Part shown: in pieces, positions 15,739 to 24,522 of the stretch
How the letters are laid out: the number at the start of each line of letters is the position of its first letter
Position numbering within the stretch: position 1 is the stretch's first letter
Origin: a virus
Length of the DNA stretch: 58,432 nucleotides
Strand: one strand, 5' to 3'
Virus record (IMG/VR): IMGVR_UViG_3300047476_001256
Coordinates: 1 to 58,432 of that record
Program-made: the position numbers and the translations under genes
Notes under the pieces: model-generated
Database searches by the model: none
What the model saw: only the letters and a program-made list of their open reading frames with translations
Told to the model about the DNA's origin: nothing

Positions 15739-15750
15739 AAATTATTATTT

Positions 15751-16086
15751 TTAAAATGATACATTATTTTGATTATTATAATGTTCTAATTTGTGTAAAC
15801 ATCTTCTTAACAGAGTTGAAAAGTCAGATGCACCTCTACCCATATCCATAACTTCTTTTTTTGTAAGGGTCAACACAGTTGCTACGTGAAATCCCATTAC
15901 GAAAATCTCATATACATCTTTATAATGAGATTCTCTAAAGTAAACTTCAACTGGTTCAGGTTTTATGCGTGGTATGTTAAATTCAAATATGTATGCATTT
16001 TCTTTAACACTATACCTAACACCATCAACCCGATGTCCGTTACAATGCATTCCCATTATTTTTTGTACATTCAATATCTTTATCAT
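15751..16086 (-). CDS. TIKN-like small protein (111 aa)
   Basis: MIKILNVQKIMGMHCNGHRVDGV opening, DVYEIFVMGF strand block and FSTLLRRCLHKLEHYN terminal helix follow the family plan, but the sequence has drifted. Function unknown. Confidence 0.6.
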   Translation of the reverse strand: MIKILNVQKIMGMHCNGHRVDGVRYSVKENAYIFEFNIPRIKPEPVEVYFRESHYKDVYEIFVMGFHVATVLTLTKKEVMDMGRGASDFSTLLRRCLHKLEHYNNQNNVSF

Positions 16087-16097
16087 AACTTATAATT

Positions 16098-16484
16098 TTA
16101 ATATGGGCCTAATCCACTTCTATTTCTAATTCTTACATCAATTGTTCTATCTTGTTCGTTCCAAATTTTAGATTGTAAATCTTCCACATCACCCTCAACA
16201 TATAAATCGTCACCATCGATGAATTTAGCAACACACCATTTATCAGGAGATACTCCATTCAATTCCGTAAACCCACCTCTAATTTCTTTAATCATTGATA
16301 CATTGATAAGTTGTGGTAGGAATTGACTACCATGTGATGATACATTTAATTTTATAAACATAGGTTTTAATTTTAATAATTTGTAATATTGTTTTTTTGT
16401 TTCACTTTGTTCTGAGCTGTATGAGTTTGAACTTCTTAATATTTGTTGTTGTATCAACCCTGCTCCTAATAATACTCCTATCAT
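16098..16484 (-). CDS. Hypothetical protein with FlbD-like segment (128 aa)
   Basis: A hydrophobic N-terminus (MIGVLLGAGLIQQQIL) and Ser/Lys linker precede MFIKLNVSSHGSQFLPQLIN (from residue 42), similar in pattern to small MFIKL...LINV-x-x-I proteins. Translation may start at 16361 instead, giving an 87-aa protein. Function unknown. Confidence 0.52.
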   Translation of the reverse strand: MIGVLLGAGLIQQQILRSSNSYSSEQSETKKQYYKLLKLKPMFIKLNVSSHGSQFLPQLINVSMIKEIRGGFTELNGVSPDKWCVAKFIDGDDLYVEGDVEDLQSKIWNEQDRTIDVRIRNRSGLGPY

Positions 16485-16496
16485 AGTGTTTTAATT

Positions 16497-16868
16497 TTAC
16501 CACCAACTTGTGTAATAAACTGTCATACCATTTGCAATTGCTTCCCTAGCTTTTGCAACAAATTCCAAATCATCATTATCTTCGTCACCAGATGATATAC
16601 CGAAAAAGAAACCAGATGTATCAGGTAAGTTTCCCTCTTTAATATCGTATTCCAAATTGTCTAAATCTTCATTATCCAATACAACAGGTACACAATTGAA
16701 TGAGTCGGCTTTACCACCTTTCTCATAATATAAACTTTCCATCCAACCATGTAAGTTAGGATGCTTTCTCCAATAGTGTAATTCCGTTTCTTCAAAATTC
16801 TTAGTTGAAAAATCCACTTCCGTTTCTGGTTTTGCTTTGGTAGCAAATGCATTCATATCTAATCCCAT
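16497..16868 (-). CDS. Conserved MGLDM family protein (123 aa)
   Basis: Opens MGLDMNAFATK and has YWRKHPNLHGWMESLY, DLDNLEYDI, GFFFG and the end VYYTSWW, the full signature of a widespread phage/bacterial family sometimes mislabelled phosphoglycerate kinase. Function unknown. Confidence 0.7.
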   Translation of the reverse strand: MGLDMNAFATKAKPETEVDFSTKNFEETELHYWRKHPNLHGWMESLYYEKGGKADSFNCVPVVLDNEDLDNLEYDIKEGNLPDTSGFFFGISSGDEDNDDLEFVAKAREAIANGMTVYYTSWW

Positions 16869-16869
16869 A

Positions 16870-17103
16870 TTATACTAATTTATTTGTTATTTTTAAAATT
16901 GTTTCTTCATCTTCTTTTGATAATCTCCATTTGTTGTTGAATAGTTTATTAACTTGTTCATTCCAATCATCATCAGTATTTCTTTCTGATGTATCTTTCT
17001 TAGCAGTGTAACCAGCTTCATAAAGCTCATCTGCTAACTCTTGTTTTTCCCAACTACTTAGGGAATACATAATATCATCAATCTCAATGTCTATACTTGC
17101 CAT
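16870..17103 (-). CDS. Hypothetical helical protein (77 aa)
   Basis: MASIDIEIDDIMYSLSSWEKQELADELYEAG..., acidic and helical with a WN-rich middle. One base separates it from the gene below. Function unknown. Confidence 0.55.
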   Translation of the reverse strand: MASIDIEIDDIMYSLSSWEKQELADELYEAGYTAKKDTSERNTDDDWNEQVNKLFNNKWRLSKEDEETILKITNKLV

Positions 17104-17104
17104 A

Positions 17105-17368
17105 TTAATTTAAATTTAAATTGTTTGTTAATACACTATTTATCATTTGTTCTCCGTTTAATTGTCTAACTATACTAGTCAATTCAGCATTCATTGCTAT
17201 AGTCAAATCAATTAATTCTTCACTTCTAAACACACTATCATCTTTGCCAATCAAATCACCAAATGTTGAAATGGTTGCTTGTTTAATTGCGGGTGGAGTT
17301 TTTTCACTTCTTACAACTGCACATAATAGTGCGAATAATTCTGCTATTGCTTTTTCGTTATTTGTCAT
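17105..17368 (-). CDS. Hypothetical helical protein (87 aa)
   Basis: Start at MTNNEKAIAELFALLC, 11 nt after the upstream stop. All-helical, moderately hydrophobic, Asn-rich C-terminus. Function unknown. Confidence 0.55.
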   Translation of the reverse strand: MTNNEKAIAELFALLCAVVRSEKTPPAIKQATISTFGDLIGKDDSVFRSEELIDLTIAMNAELTSIVRQLNGEQMINSVLTNNLNLN

Positions 17369-17378
17369 TTGTTTTAAT

Positions 17379-18113
17379 TTATATGTTATTAAGTTTATAT
17401 TTTCCATCGGTATCTTTATACAAACATCTCCTACATCTTCTACCTACCGCATTAGTGGTATCTAATAAAGAATGTAAATGATGAATGAAACTGCCACCTT
17501 TAATCATATTTGAATTACCCCTAAGAATTACATCATAGTATTCTTTCAATTCAGTAAAAGTTACCTTACCATATAATTCAGTAAAGTCTAATAAAGCTTG
17601 TGCTATAAATCCCCAATCACCGGGTTGTAATTTATAACTCTTATTCATATACTTTCGTTTCATTTCCTTTCGTTGAAACTTTGGGTCTTTCATTTGAGTT
17701 TGATATTGTAAATTGTAGATAGCTTGTAGTGGTGCACTTGTTTGTTTTGATTGTTGTGTGTGTTTCACTCCATCTGCCAAACTATGTCCAATTGTTCCTA
17801 ACACTCTTGCAGTAATTACATTGGTATCATTTAACTTTAAATTGTTTCTTTGCATACCCTGTTTCTTATCTATCCTTTGACGATTTGGATTAGCATGATG
17901 TAAGTAAATGTCAATGTATTGTGCTACTCTCCACGGAACATCATTTTGTCTACTTCTACCCCAATTTTTCACTACGGATTTTCTATCACTATGACGACCT
18001 CTCAATGTAACCCAACCGAATATTTGTTCTAATACTTTTTTCACTTCCAACACTTGCTCCTCATTCTTCATTGGAATAGTTGCAATGTAGGTAGATGTTC
18101 TATTTGATGCCAT
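17379..18113 (-). CDS. Hypothetical protein (244 aa)
   Basis: Start at MASNRTSTYIATIPM, one base after the upstream stop. Basic protein with HSDRKSVVKNWGRSRQND and many Gln/Lys; the C-terminus has CRRCLYKD. Could be a nucleic-acid-binding structural or regulatory protein; no family recognised. Confidence 0.6.
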   Translation of the reverse strand: MASNRTSTYIATIPMKNEEQVLEVKKVLEQIFGWVTLRGRHSDRKSVVKNWGRSRQNDVPWRVAQYIDIYLHHANPNRQRIDKKQGMQRNNLKLNDTNVITARVLGTIGHSLADGVKHTQQSKQTSAPLQAIYNLQYQTQMKDPKFQRKEMKRKYMNKSYKLQPGDWGFIAQALLDFTELYGKVTFTELKEYYDVILRGNSNMIKGGSFIHHLHSLLDTTNAVGRRCRRCLYKDTDGKYKLNNI

Positions 18114-18114
18114 A

Positions 18115-18273
18115 TTATCTAATTTTTTTATCGTATTGTTTTGTAATTTCAATAGTTTGAATTGTGTTTATATTAGTTGTTAAACTATTCAATGAACTAT
18201 TGGTTAATCCTTTAATGATTATTGTATCACCACTTGCTGATAATACATTAACATCATAATATGTCTTTGTCAT
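18115..18273 (-). CDS. Small hypothetical protein (52 aa)
   Basis: MTKTYYDVNVLSASGDTIII then an Asn/Thr-rich stretch ending QYDKKIR. Its stop is one base from the next gene's ATG. Beta-rich. Function unknown. Confidence 0.5.
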   Translation of the reverse strand: MTKTYYDVNVLSASGDTIIIKGLTNSSLNSLTTNINTIQTIEITKQYDKKIR

Positions 18274-18282
18274 TTGTTTGTA

Positions 18283-18597
18283 TTAAATGTTTCCTAACTT
18301 TCTATCTTCACTTTGTGCTTCATTCATACTATCTGCGTAATCTTTGAATGCAGAATAATCACGTTGAATACTTTCTACATACTCACGTGATTTTTCCAAT
18401 TCTTTCACTTCATCAGTTAGTGCTTTACTTATCTTATTCAATAACTGAATTGATTTGTCTAACTCTCTATCAAAATATCCCATCAATTCGGGAGTATCAT
18501 TTTTAGCATTTTCAACTAATTCTCTATGTCTTTCAACTCCTTTACTAGCCAAATAATAAAGGTCATTTAATTCCAATAAGTTTAATTCTATATTCAT
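18283..18597 (-). CDS. Coiled-coil protein (104 aa)
   Basis: MNIELNLLELNDLYYLASKG then a long charged coiled coil (ELDKSIQLLNKISKALTDEV). Probably oligomeric. Function unknown. Confidence 0.6.
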   Translation of the reverse strand: MNIELNLLELNDLYYLASKGVERHRELVENAKNDTPELMGYFDRELDKSIQLLNKISKALTDEVKELEKSREYVESIQRDYSAFKDYADSMNEAQSEDRKLGNI

Positions 18598-18615
18598 ATC
18601 TTTATATTTTAATTA

Positions 18616-18873
18616 TTAATTATGTTTCATACCTTTACATACACCATATCCTTGTCTTTGAGATAGTTTGTATAATCTATCAGCATCTTCTTTAGGCATG
18701 ATTTGAATTTCGTTACCTGTCTTATGATTTGCAATTGCAACACCACCAACTTTTTGAATAGTAGAACAATCAACACAACTTTTGTAACCATATTTCACTA
18801 CTCGCAAAAGTGGCATCTTACCACCACACTTAATACATTGTGTCATTTCTAATTTTACTTTCACTTTACTCAT
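18616..18873 (-). CDS. Zinc-ribbon protein (85 aa)
   Basis: CIKCGGKM (residues 12-19) and CVDCST (33-38) form a four-Cys zinc ribbon with VKYGYKS between. The C-terminal half KTGNEIQIMPKEDADRLYKL and GYGVCKGM is typical of a small family in Bacteroidota phages. DksA/TraR-like or ribosome/polymerase-binding roles are possible but unproven. Confidence 0.62.
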   Translation of the reverse strand: MSKVKVKLEMTQCIKCGGKMPLLRVVKYGYKSCVDCSTIQKVGGVAIANHKTGNEIQIMPKEDADRLYKLSQRQGYGVCKGMKHN

Positions 18874-18877
18874 ATTA

Positions 18878-19210
18878 TTATTGTTTACTTTCTAAATAAG
18901 GTTTAAACCAACTTTTAATTATTCTATGTGTTAGGTCATCTCCGTCACTATCAACATCATTATATCGTTGTTTCACTTCGGATAAGACTTCATCTAACAA
19001 ATCATTGCCATCATACCTACATACTGAAATCAATATGTGTATCTTTTCTTGTAATTGTTTTTCGTTATTACGACCTCTCATATAAACATTGTGGTCATCA
19101 CTCATCATATATGAATAGTCATGTCGTTTCACTTCATCCATAAACTCACCATACAATTTACTTTCTTCATTATATGCATCGTTAATAAATGCGTCATTAT
19201 TTACTTTCAT
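18878..19210 (-). CDS. Acidic hypothetical protein (110 aa)
   Basis: MKVNNDAFINDAYNEESKLYGEF..., Asp/Tyr/His-rich and helical. Lies 4 nt from the zinc-ribbon gene below. Function unknown. Confidence 0.55.
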   Translation of the reverse strand: MKVNNDAFINDAYNEESKLYGEFMDEVKRHDYSYMMSDDHNVYMRGRNNEKQLQEKIHILISVCRYDGNDLLDEVLSEVKQRYNDVDSDGDDLTHRIIKSWFKPYLESKQ

Positions 19211-19211
19211 A

Positions 19212-19349
19212 TTATTTATTTTTACGAGCCCAATTACGACTCTGTTTTTTCTTTTTGTTTACTACGACTCTTTGTCTATATCTACCATCAAAAAGACCAG
19301 CTTGTAACTGGTCTTTTCTTTTTATTTGTCTTTCTATATCCGTTTTCAC
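19212..19349 (-). CDS. Small basic protein with GTG start (45 aa)
   Basis: GTG start overlaps the upstream TAG (TAGTG). Sequence KTDIERQIKRKDQLQAGLFD then GRYRQRVVVNKKKKQSRNWA, strongly basic. Likely binds nucleic acid. The same TAGTG coupling is used at 56733. Confidence 0.5.
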   Translation of the reverse strand: MKTDIERQIKRKDQLQAGLFDGRYRQRVVVNKKKKQSRNWARKNK

Positions 19350-20221
19350 TATCTATCATTATTTAATACAAACAATTTCTTTTTAGGAGTTTCTTTCACT
19401 ACATCATAAACACTAAACTTACTATCCATTGGAATAATAAATGCGTTATTAGATGTGTCAATTTTGTTTCTAACTTTCTTAAACTTCAATCCTACAATTA
19501 CACCTTGTGGGTCATAGTATCTCATATCATACGCATCACCATCAATTACATCATAACCCATAAATGTTTTTGGTAATACCTTGCCTTCAAATACCATAGC
19601 GACTCTACCTTTTTGTTTACTCAATAAGTCCAAACATTGTAACATATTGTGGCCACTAAATGAATAAGTCAAATCATAGTTATCATACTTATCTAACATA
19701 TCAAATCGTTTAGATACTTTAGTATAATCATAGAAAGGAATAAGTGGGAACATTTGTAATATATTCTTACGACCTAATTTGAAACTTTGTAAACTAATGT
19801 CGGATGTTCCATTGATACGAACTGAGAATTGATAACCTTTCATATGTGCGTCAATCTTAGCTTTAGTAATTTCGGTAACTAACCAACTCATAAAGAACTC
19901 TCTATGTTCAAAGAATAATTTAGTCTTTTTGATACGAGCTTTATTAATGTTATTCTTCTTAACATCAATACGATTATGTCCACTTTCAGTTAAACACGCC
20001 GTTCTACATTCTTCCGTACTCATAGGACATACATTATAACCTGATTGACTAGCGGGAGCGAGATACAATATATAAGTCATTTCGTTATATTGTAAACCTT
20101 TAGCGATTTTTGAACTACTCGCAACTGAACCTAAATAAGATAAACCAGTTAATTTTTTCGCAGAACTAATTGTTGTAAATTTCATTGTATTAATTTTAGT
20201 CATATTTTTAGTATTTGTCAT
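19349..20221 (-). CDS. GP88 family protein (290 aa)
   Basis: Matches the phage GP88 family pattern: SSSKIAKGLQYNEMTYILYL, YLAPASQSGYN-CP, ACLTESGHN, INKARIKKTKLFF, RINGTSDISLQS and FYDYTKV in order (Cys near residues 68, 74 and 78). The family is common in phage early regions, is often annotated only as gp88 and has unknown biochemistry. It is the first gene after the 20267-20298 promoter. Confidence 0.75.
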   Translation of the reverse strand: MTNTKNMTKINTMKFTTISSAKKLTGLSYLGSVASSSKIAKGLQYNEMTYILYLAPASQSGYNVCPMSTEECRTACLTESGHNRIDVKKNNINKARIKKTKLFFEHREFFMSWLVTEITKAKIDAHMKGYQFSVRINGTSDISLQSFKLGRKNILQMFPLIPFYDYTKVSKRFDMLDKYDNYDLTYSFSGHNMLQCLDLLSKQKGRVAMVFEGKVLPKTFMGYDVIDGDAYDMRYYDPQGVIVGLKFKKVRNKIDTSNNAFIIPMDSKFSVYDVVKETPKKKLFVLNNDR

Positions 20222-20266
20222 ATTATAAAAAATTTATATATACTCCTATCACTTTTGGAATATACC

Positions 20267-20298
20267 CAAAGATACGACATTTTAAGTTCCTGGCCAAA
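20267..20298 (-). promoter_or_regulatory. Host-type promoter TTTGG-N19-TATCTTTG
   Basis: TATCTTTG at 20267-20274 fits TAnnTTTG and TTTGG is at 20294-20298, spacer 19. Drives GP88. Motif half-sites start 38 bases farther upstream. Confidence 0.75.
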
Positions 20299-20449
20299 CT
20301 TTTTGGAAAAATAGGGTAAAATTAGCGGCTTGATTATCAACGAGTTATAAACTTTCTTTTTTACCATATGTAACTCGTTGATTCTCTATAAAGAATTTTT
20401 GGTTTTATTGGATAAAATAGCCGCCTGGAAATCAATGAGTTATACATAA

Positions 20450-20507
20450 AAATACCCCTAATTCGTAACTTATTGATTATCAACGAGTTATGAAAAATGG
20501 GGTATTT
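20450..20507 (-). repeat. Palindromic hairpin enclosing two ATCAACGAGTTAT half-sites
   Basis: Outer arms AAATACCCC / GGGGTATTT surround the inner inverted repeat TAACTTATTGAT / ATCAACGAGTTA. On the minus strand the structure is followed by TTTTTATG. It could act as a terminator, a protein-binding operator, or both. Confidence 0.6.
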
Positions 20508-20601
20508 AGGACATATATAAATAATATTATATATGATTTATTTGTTATATAATATGGGTATTTTTAGGTCAATTTTCACTTTGATTTTTGGGAACAAAAA
20601 T

Positions 20602-20625
20602 AGGGGGAACATTTCTGCTCCCCCT
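20602..20625 (-). terminator. Rho-independent terminator after ParB/GIY gene
   Basis: Minus-strand GGGGGA / TCCCCC stem with a 10-nt loop, followed by TATTTTTG. Six bases after the stop of the 20631..21980 gene. Confidence 0.8.
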
Positions 20626-20630
20626 TTAAT

Positions 20631-21980
20631 TTATTTTTTAGTATCTTTGGTATACATATCCAAATCTACATATTCTATTGGTGTAAAATTTTCAAGTTGT
20701 TGTAACTTTTGAAATTCAGCTCTTAGTTTTGGCCAATAGTTATCTCTTGCCCACTCGGATGTAAATTTGACATAACAAATGATTCGTTTTTGTTTTGGTT
20801 TATTTGACGCAATTCTTTCACTTTGTTCATTCCAATATGCCGATAGAATATTTTGTAATTTCATAGCAGCACCAGAATAACAACAAGCAAATACATCATC
20901 ATTAGTATTCTTTTCAATCAAATCATTAACAATTGGTTTATGCACTCCCTCATAGTCCATTACATTCCACCCACCTTTTCGTTTCTTTTTGTTAATGATT
21001 TCCTGTTTAACCCAACCAATTACTGTTTCAACTTGAGCAGTAGTTAATCCCAACTTAATCATTCTAACTTTATTCCTAGTTGTATTCCAAGATTGTCCCA
21101 TTTCGTGAAATCTCAATAATTCCTTTTCAGCATCTTCTTTACTATATGATTTAGCAGTAGATACTTCCGAATTTAATTCATTTCCCAATGCATATAGTTC
21201 GGCGTCTGAAAATTGTGAATGAATTTCTGGACCCAACTCAATGATTGGTAATTCTACTTCACGATATGCATCACCTAATTCGTAATAAGATGTTATAGTA
21301 TGGTTTCCACTAATTAATAGTTTATCATAATGCTCACCTTCAAATTGAACATCAATTAAATATACAGGAGGTTTTGCTCCTTCGGTAGAACCCATTGATA
21401 CTCGTATCTTTGATTTTATCTTTTCTAAGTTTTCTCTATCAATTGTTTCATATCTAACTTGTAATCTATTTTGTGTATACAATTCACTAATAGGATATGT
21501 CGTTTTTGATAGACAATCGAAATCAATTAATTCAAAATCATTTTTTTTATCATGTCTACCATCACGAATCCAATCAATTTCGTTTCTTAACTTTTCGACT
21601 TTATCAAAGTCTATTGGTTTAACTCCAGGAAATCCATTATGTTTGTTGTAATACTCATCACTTGCAGCCGCATTAACTTTTGTAAGCATTTCGTATTCCA
21701 ATTGTTTCATTTCTTTAACCGAACCCCATGCATGAATTGTTAATTTTAATTGGGAATTTGGATTCATTAAAACTTTCTTAAAATCCTTATCAGTTGCCGA
21801 TGTCCAATATGGTTTACTAACTTCTTCATGCATACCAATATATCGCATATCATTAATTAAATCATGCCATTCATAAGTTGTTGCACTATGTCCTTCTTCA
21901 GTAGGTGATAATGGGCCCTCTATATCTATAATTTGTTTGGGTCTAATTGATTTATGTTTTAATAATTCTATAAATTTCAT
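20631..21980 (-). CDS. GIY-YIG-like domain fused to ParB-like protein (449 aa)
   Basis: Start at MKFIELLKH, 15 bases downstream of the promoter -7 box; the longer frame has no ATG. Residues ~35-135 resemble phage GIY-YIG domains: YEWHDLINDMRYIGMH, later LEYEML (catalytic Glu position) and YYNKHNGFPG. Residues ~170-270 resemble a ParB/sulfiredoxin fold (LQVRYETIDRENLEKI, LLISGNHTITSYYELG). It could be a nuclease guided by a DNA- or nucleotide-binding module. Catalytic competence is uncertain because the usual first GIY is YEW. Confidence 0.6.
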   Translation of the reverse strand: MKFIELLKHKSIRPKQIIDIEGPLSPTEEGHSATTYEWHDLINDMRYIGMHEEVSKPYWTSATDKDFKKVLMNPNSQLKLTIHAWGSVKEMKQLEYEMLTKVNAAASDEYYNKHNGFPGVKPIDFDKVEKLRNEIDWIRDGRHDKKNDFELIDFDCLSKTTYPISELYTQNRLQVRYETIDRENLEKIKSKIRVSMGSTEGAKPPVYLIDVQFEGEHYDKLLISGNHTITSYYELGDAYREVELPIIELGPEIHSQFSDAELYALGNELNSEVSTAKSYSKEDAEKELLRFHEMGQSWNTTRNKVRMIKLGLTTAQVETVIGWVKQEIINKKKRKGGWNVMDYEGVHKPIVNDLIEKNTNDDVFACCYSGAAMKLQNILSAYWNEQSERIASNKPKQKRIICYVKFTSEWARDNYWPKLRAEFQKLQQLENFTPIEYVDLDMYTKDTKK

Positions 21981-21994
21981 GTTATTTGTTTTTT

Positions 21995-22026
21995 TAAATA
22001 TACTATTAATTTTTAATATTGCCAAA
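21995..22026 (-). promoter_or_regulatory. Host-type promoter TTTGG-N19-TATATTTA
   Basis: TTTGG at 22022-22026, TATATTTA at 21995-22002, spacer 19. This decides the start of the ParB/GIY gene, since codons upstream of 21995 lie inside the promoter. Confidence 0.75.
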
Positions 22027-22027
22027 T

Positions 22028-23131
22028 TTATTCGTAACTTTCTCTATCAATATTTATCACATATGGGAAACGTGGTATTAAATCCGGTGTGAGGTTAAAG
22101 TATTTGATTGTTGCAGATTTACCAATTAATTCACTACGAGATTCTAACAACTCATACCCCTCATCTCTCGTACACTTAACATTCGATTTAAAACGCTTGC
22201 CATCTGCAGTTTCAAAGACCATATAACCAACTTGTCCAGTTTTGTTACCCTCACCCTCAACTACATCTAAGATTTCGTATTCCTCATCTATGAACGATTT
22301 ATGTTTCAATAAGAATTTACTTCTTTTGTTTTCATACTCACGATCCAATCTCAATATTTGTCCTTCATATCCTTGTTCTACATATTCACCATATAATTCC
22401 ATTACATCATCTTCATTATCACATATATCAGTTCCTACTAATTTAAGAATATATCCATCCCAACTTTCACACATATTATGCAATTCATCAAATCTTTTCT
22501 TAAAGTTTCCACTATTAGATGGCAAATCATATATCCAATACTGAATATACTTTTTACTTTCTTTTAAGTCATCATCCGTTGGTTTTGTTTTCTTAACCAA
22601 TGATACAATTTTATTAAAATCATTTGCAAACTTATCACAATACAATTCACCATCAAATATCAAATCAGGTCTATCTTCAAATAATGGCACTAATGATTTA
22701 AAAATATGTGGTGCTGAAATGATTGGTTTACCATTTCTACTAAACATACCATCCTTAGTTACGATACAACGAATACCATCCAATTTAGGTTGTGAGAAAA
22801 TAGGATATTGAATTTTATCTTTACTATCTTCCCATTTACTCGCCAACATTGGTTCAAAGTATTGTGTTTTGTTAATGTGTTTGATATTCTCAAAGTAACC
22901 ACTTTCTAACTTCTTTGTTCTCTTTGCAACTGCTTCCAATATTGCCTGTTCTTTATCCGTAGTTGCGTTTGCTCTACCGACATTCTTACCATAACAAATT
23001 GTCCATTCATTCGTTGTGATTATACCCCCAACTTGGCCAGAGTGTGTTCGATATTTATTACCCACCACTTCAATTGTCCACTCTTGTGTTGCACCTGTCT
23101 TTGTCTTTTTGTATATTGTATCTAATTTCAT
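22028..23131 (-). CDS. ATP-dependent DNA ligase with N-terminal WGR-like domain (367 aa)
   Basis: Residues ~1-85 resemble a WGR domain (GKNVGRANATTDKEQAILEA). From ~110 the nucleotidyltransferase core has motif I QPKLDGIR (lysine ~116 receives AMP), motif III FDGELY (~160), motif IV YEGQILRL (~255) and motif V FLLKHK (~277), then an OB-fold tail. It seals 3'-OH/5'-P nicks using ATP. WGR domains bind DNA ends in PARPs; WGR-ligase fusions occur in phages, so the fusion is notable but not unique. Confidence 0.85.
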   Translation of the reverse strand: MKLDTIYKKTKTGATQEWTIEVVGNKYRTHSGQVGGIITTNEWTICYGKNVGRANATTDKEQAILEAVAKRTKKLESGYFENIKHINKTQYFEPMLASKWEDSKDKIQYPIFSQPKLDGIRCIVTKDGMFSRNGKPIISAPHIFKSLVPLFEDRPDLIFDGELYCDKFANDFNKIVSLVKKTKPTDDDLKESKKYIQYWIYDLPSNSGNFKKRFDELHNMCESWDGYILKLVGTDICDNEDDVMELYGEYVEQGYEGQILRLDREYENKRSKFLLKHKSFIDEEYEILDVVEGEGNKTGQVGYMVFETADGKRFKSNVKCTRDEGYELLESRSELIGKSATIKYFNLTPDLIPRFPYVINIDRESYE

Positions 23132-23132
23132 A

Positions 23133-23342
23133 TTAAAAGTATATTTTTCTTATTGTAAAAAAATCGTTTGGATTGTTTTTGTAATGGTAATTGTTTATTA
23201 ATTCGTTTTCAGCTTCACTCAATGTTTGATAACATTTTATGTTTTGATAACTTTTTGTGGTATCATTATCCTCTACCCACATATTACTCCAATTCAACCA
23301 ACAATTTGTTCTATGATTATATATTGTATAGTAACCTCTCAT
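23133..23342 (-). CDS. Hypothetical protein (69 aa)
   Basis: MRGYYTIYNHRTNCWLNWSN..., Asn/Tyr/Trp-rich, beta then helix (TLSEAENELINNYHYK). Resembles small phage proteins that pair a strand hairpin with a helix. One base separates it from the ligase start. Function unknown. Confidence 0.5.
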   Translation of the reverse strand: MRGYYTIYNHRTNCWLNWSNMWVEDNDTTKSYQNIKCYQTLSEAENELINNYHYKNNPNDFFTIRKIYF

Positions 23343-23347
23343 ATATT

Positions 23348-23707
23348 TTATTTTACTAATTCAATTCTAATTTTTCCATCGTCATTAAGCCAACCTTTCA
23401 ATGTAAAATGTGGGTCGGATGGATGCCCACTTGATAGATATCCAGCAAAGTGTGGTTGTTCTCCATCACTACCCGCATCTTTTATTGTTCTAAACTCAAT
23501 TGTTTTTGTTGTTATTACATTTCCAAAAGTGTCAATTTGAACATCCGATTTACGTGATATAATGTTTTTCAAAGATAGATGACCAGCACCAATTAAATCA
23601 CCCAATCGTAATTGGTAAGTTGCATCACTAACTCCTTTTATCTTCGATTTTATAGTCTTTCTTTTACTTCTCAGTTCTCTAACTTTATGTTGTGTGTATT
23701 GTGCCAT
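23348..23707 (-). CDS. Hypothetical protein (119 aa)
   Basis: MAQYTQHKVRELRSKRKTIK basic N-terminus, then a beta-rich body with DGEQPHFAGYLSSGHPSDPH. Function unknown. Confidence 0.58.
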   Translation of the reverse strand: MAQYTQHKVRELRSKRKTIKSKIKGVSDATYQLRLGDLIGAGHLSLKNIISRKSDVQIDTFGNVITTKTIEFRTIKDAGSDGEQPHFAGYLSSGHPSDPHFTLKGWLNDDGKIRIELVK

Positions 23708-23708
23708 A

Positions 23709-24173
23709 TTATATTTTTTGTCCTAAGTTATGAAATAGTTTTTTAATATTACCAAATGAACTCAATTGTGTTTTATCACAAATCAGTTTTGACAATTCCA
23801 TATATCCATTTTTTGTTTCTTCCAACAATGTTGCATGTGCAAATGTAGCAGTTCCATCTGACGGAATATTTAATTGTATCATTATTTTTTCCGGAACTGA
23901 ATAATTCCCCTTTACTTCACTTAGAGAAATGGCATAATCTTTACCAACTCCAGGATTATCCAATACTTCTTCCACATTCGTACAAAGATACATTTGTGTT
24001 TGTGCATGAAATACTGGAATATTAAACTCCATACCTTCTAAAAATTTTGGGCCTTTCTTTGTCATTTTTTTCATATCGTTTTCAAATAATAATTTTTCTC
24101 TTTCCTCTATTGGTAAATTCTTTATGTATTCCCAAATTTGAGGTGGTGTCATTCCTTCAAATATTTTCTTCAT
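23709..24173 (-). CDS. Hypothetical protein (154 aa)
   Basis: N-terminal helix MKKIFEGMTPPQIWEYIKNL (seen in several phage proteins), then beta strands and KNGYMELSKLICDKTQL near the end, a block similar to the NGLYEM motif of the TIKN family. One base separates it from its neighbour. Function unknown. Confidence 0.58.
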   Translation of the reverse strand: MKKIFEGMTPPQIWEYIKNLPIEEREKLLFENDMKKMTKKGPKFLEGMEFNIPVFHAQTQMYLCTNVEEVLDNPGVGKDYAISLSEVKGNYSVPEKIMIQLNIPSDGTATFAHATLLEETKNGYMELSKLICDKTQLSSFGNIKKLFHNLGQKI

Positions 24174-24174
24174 T

Positions 24175-24522
24175 TTACATACTTCTTTTTATCATTTCTC
24201 TAATTGTGTTAGCAATGCCCGTAGCAAATTCTTTTACAACGGATATATTTTCATATGTGAGATACCAAACACAATTATCACAATATACTTTGTAATAATT
24301 TTTATAGGTGGCCCAATTCATATCCGTACCGGTATATTCGTTTTTATCTACATATACTAACAAAATTCCTATCAAACCATCTATTGCAAATTTCACTCCG
24401 TATCTATCCGTTTCTTCAAATATGGTTAAGGCATATACATTTCTACGAAATTCAACCGATAGAGCAAATTTTAATTGTTCTTCATTGTGGGCTGAAATTT
24501 CTATGTTCAATATCCTTCCCAT
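24175..24522 (-). CDS. Hypothetical beta-rich protein (115 aa)
   Basis: MGRILNIEISAHNEEQLKFA..., many strands, CDNCVWYL (two Cys) and a helical, basic end (NTIREMIKRSM). Its start shares a base with the HAD gene stop (24522). Function unknown. Confidence 0.58.
   Translation of the reverse strand: MGRILNIEISAHNEEQLKFALSVEFRRNVYALTIFEETDRYGVKFAIDGLIGILLVYVDKNEYTGTDMNWATYKNYYKVYCDNCVWYLTYENISVVKEFATGIANTIREMIKRSM

Larger units (their letters stand above)
20222..20630 (-). other. Intergenic control region (409 bp)
   Basis: No gene seen. It holds, from left to right, the GP88 promoter (20267-20298), five half-sites of the ATCAACGAGTTAT motif (20336-20348, 20371-20382, 20431-20443, 20466-20477, 20479-20491), a long hairpin (20450-20507) enclosing the last two, and the terminator at 20602-20625. 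Confidence 0.7.
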
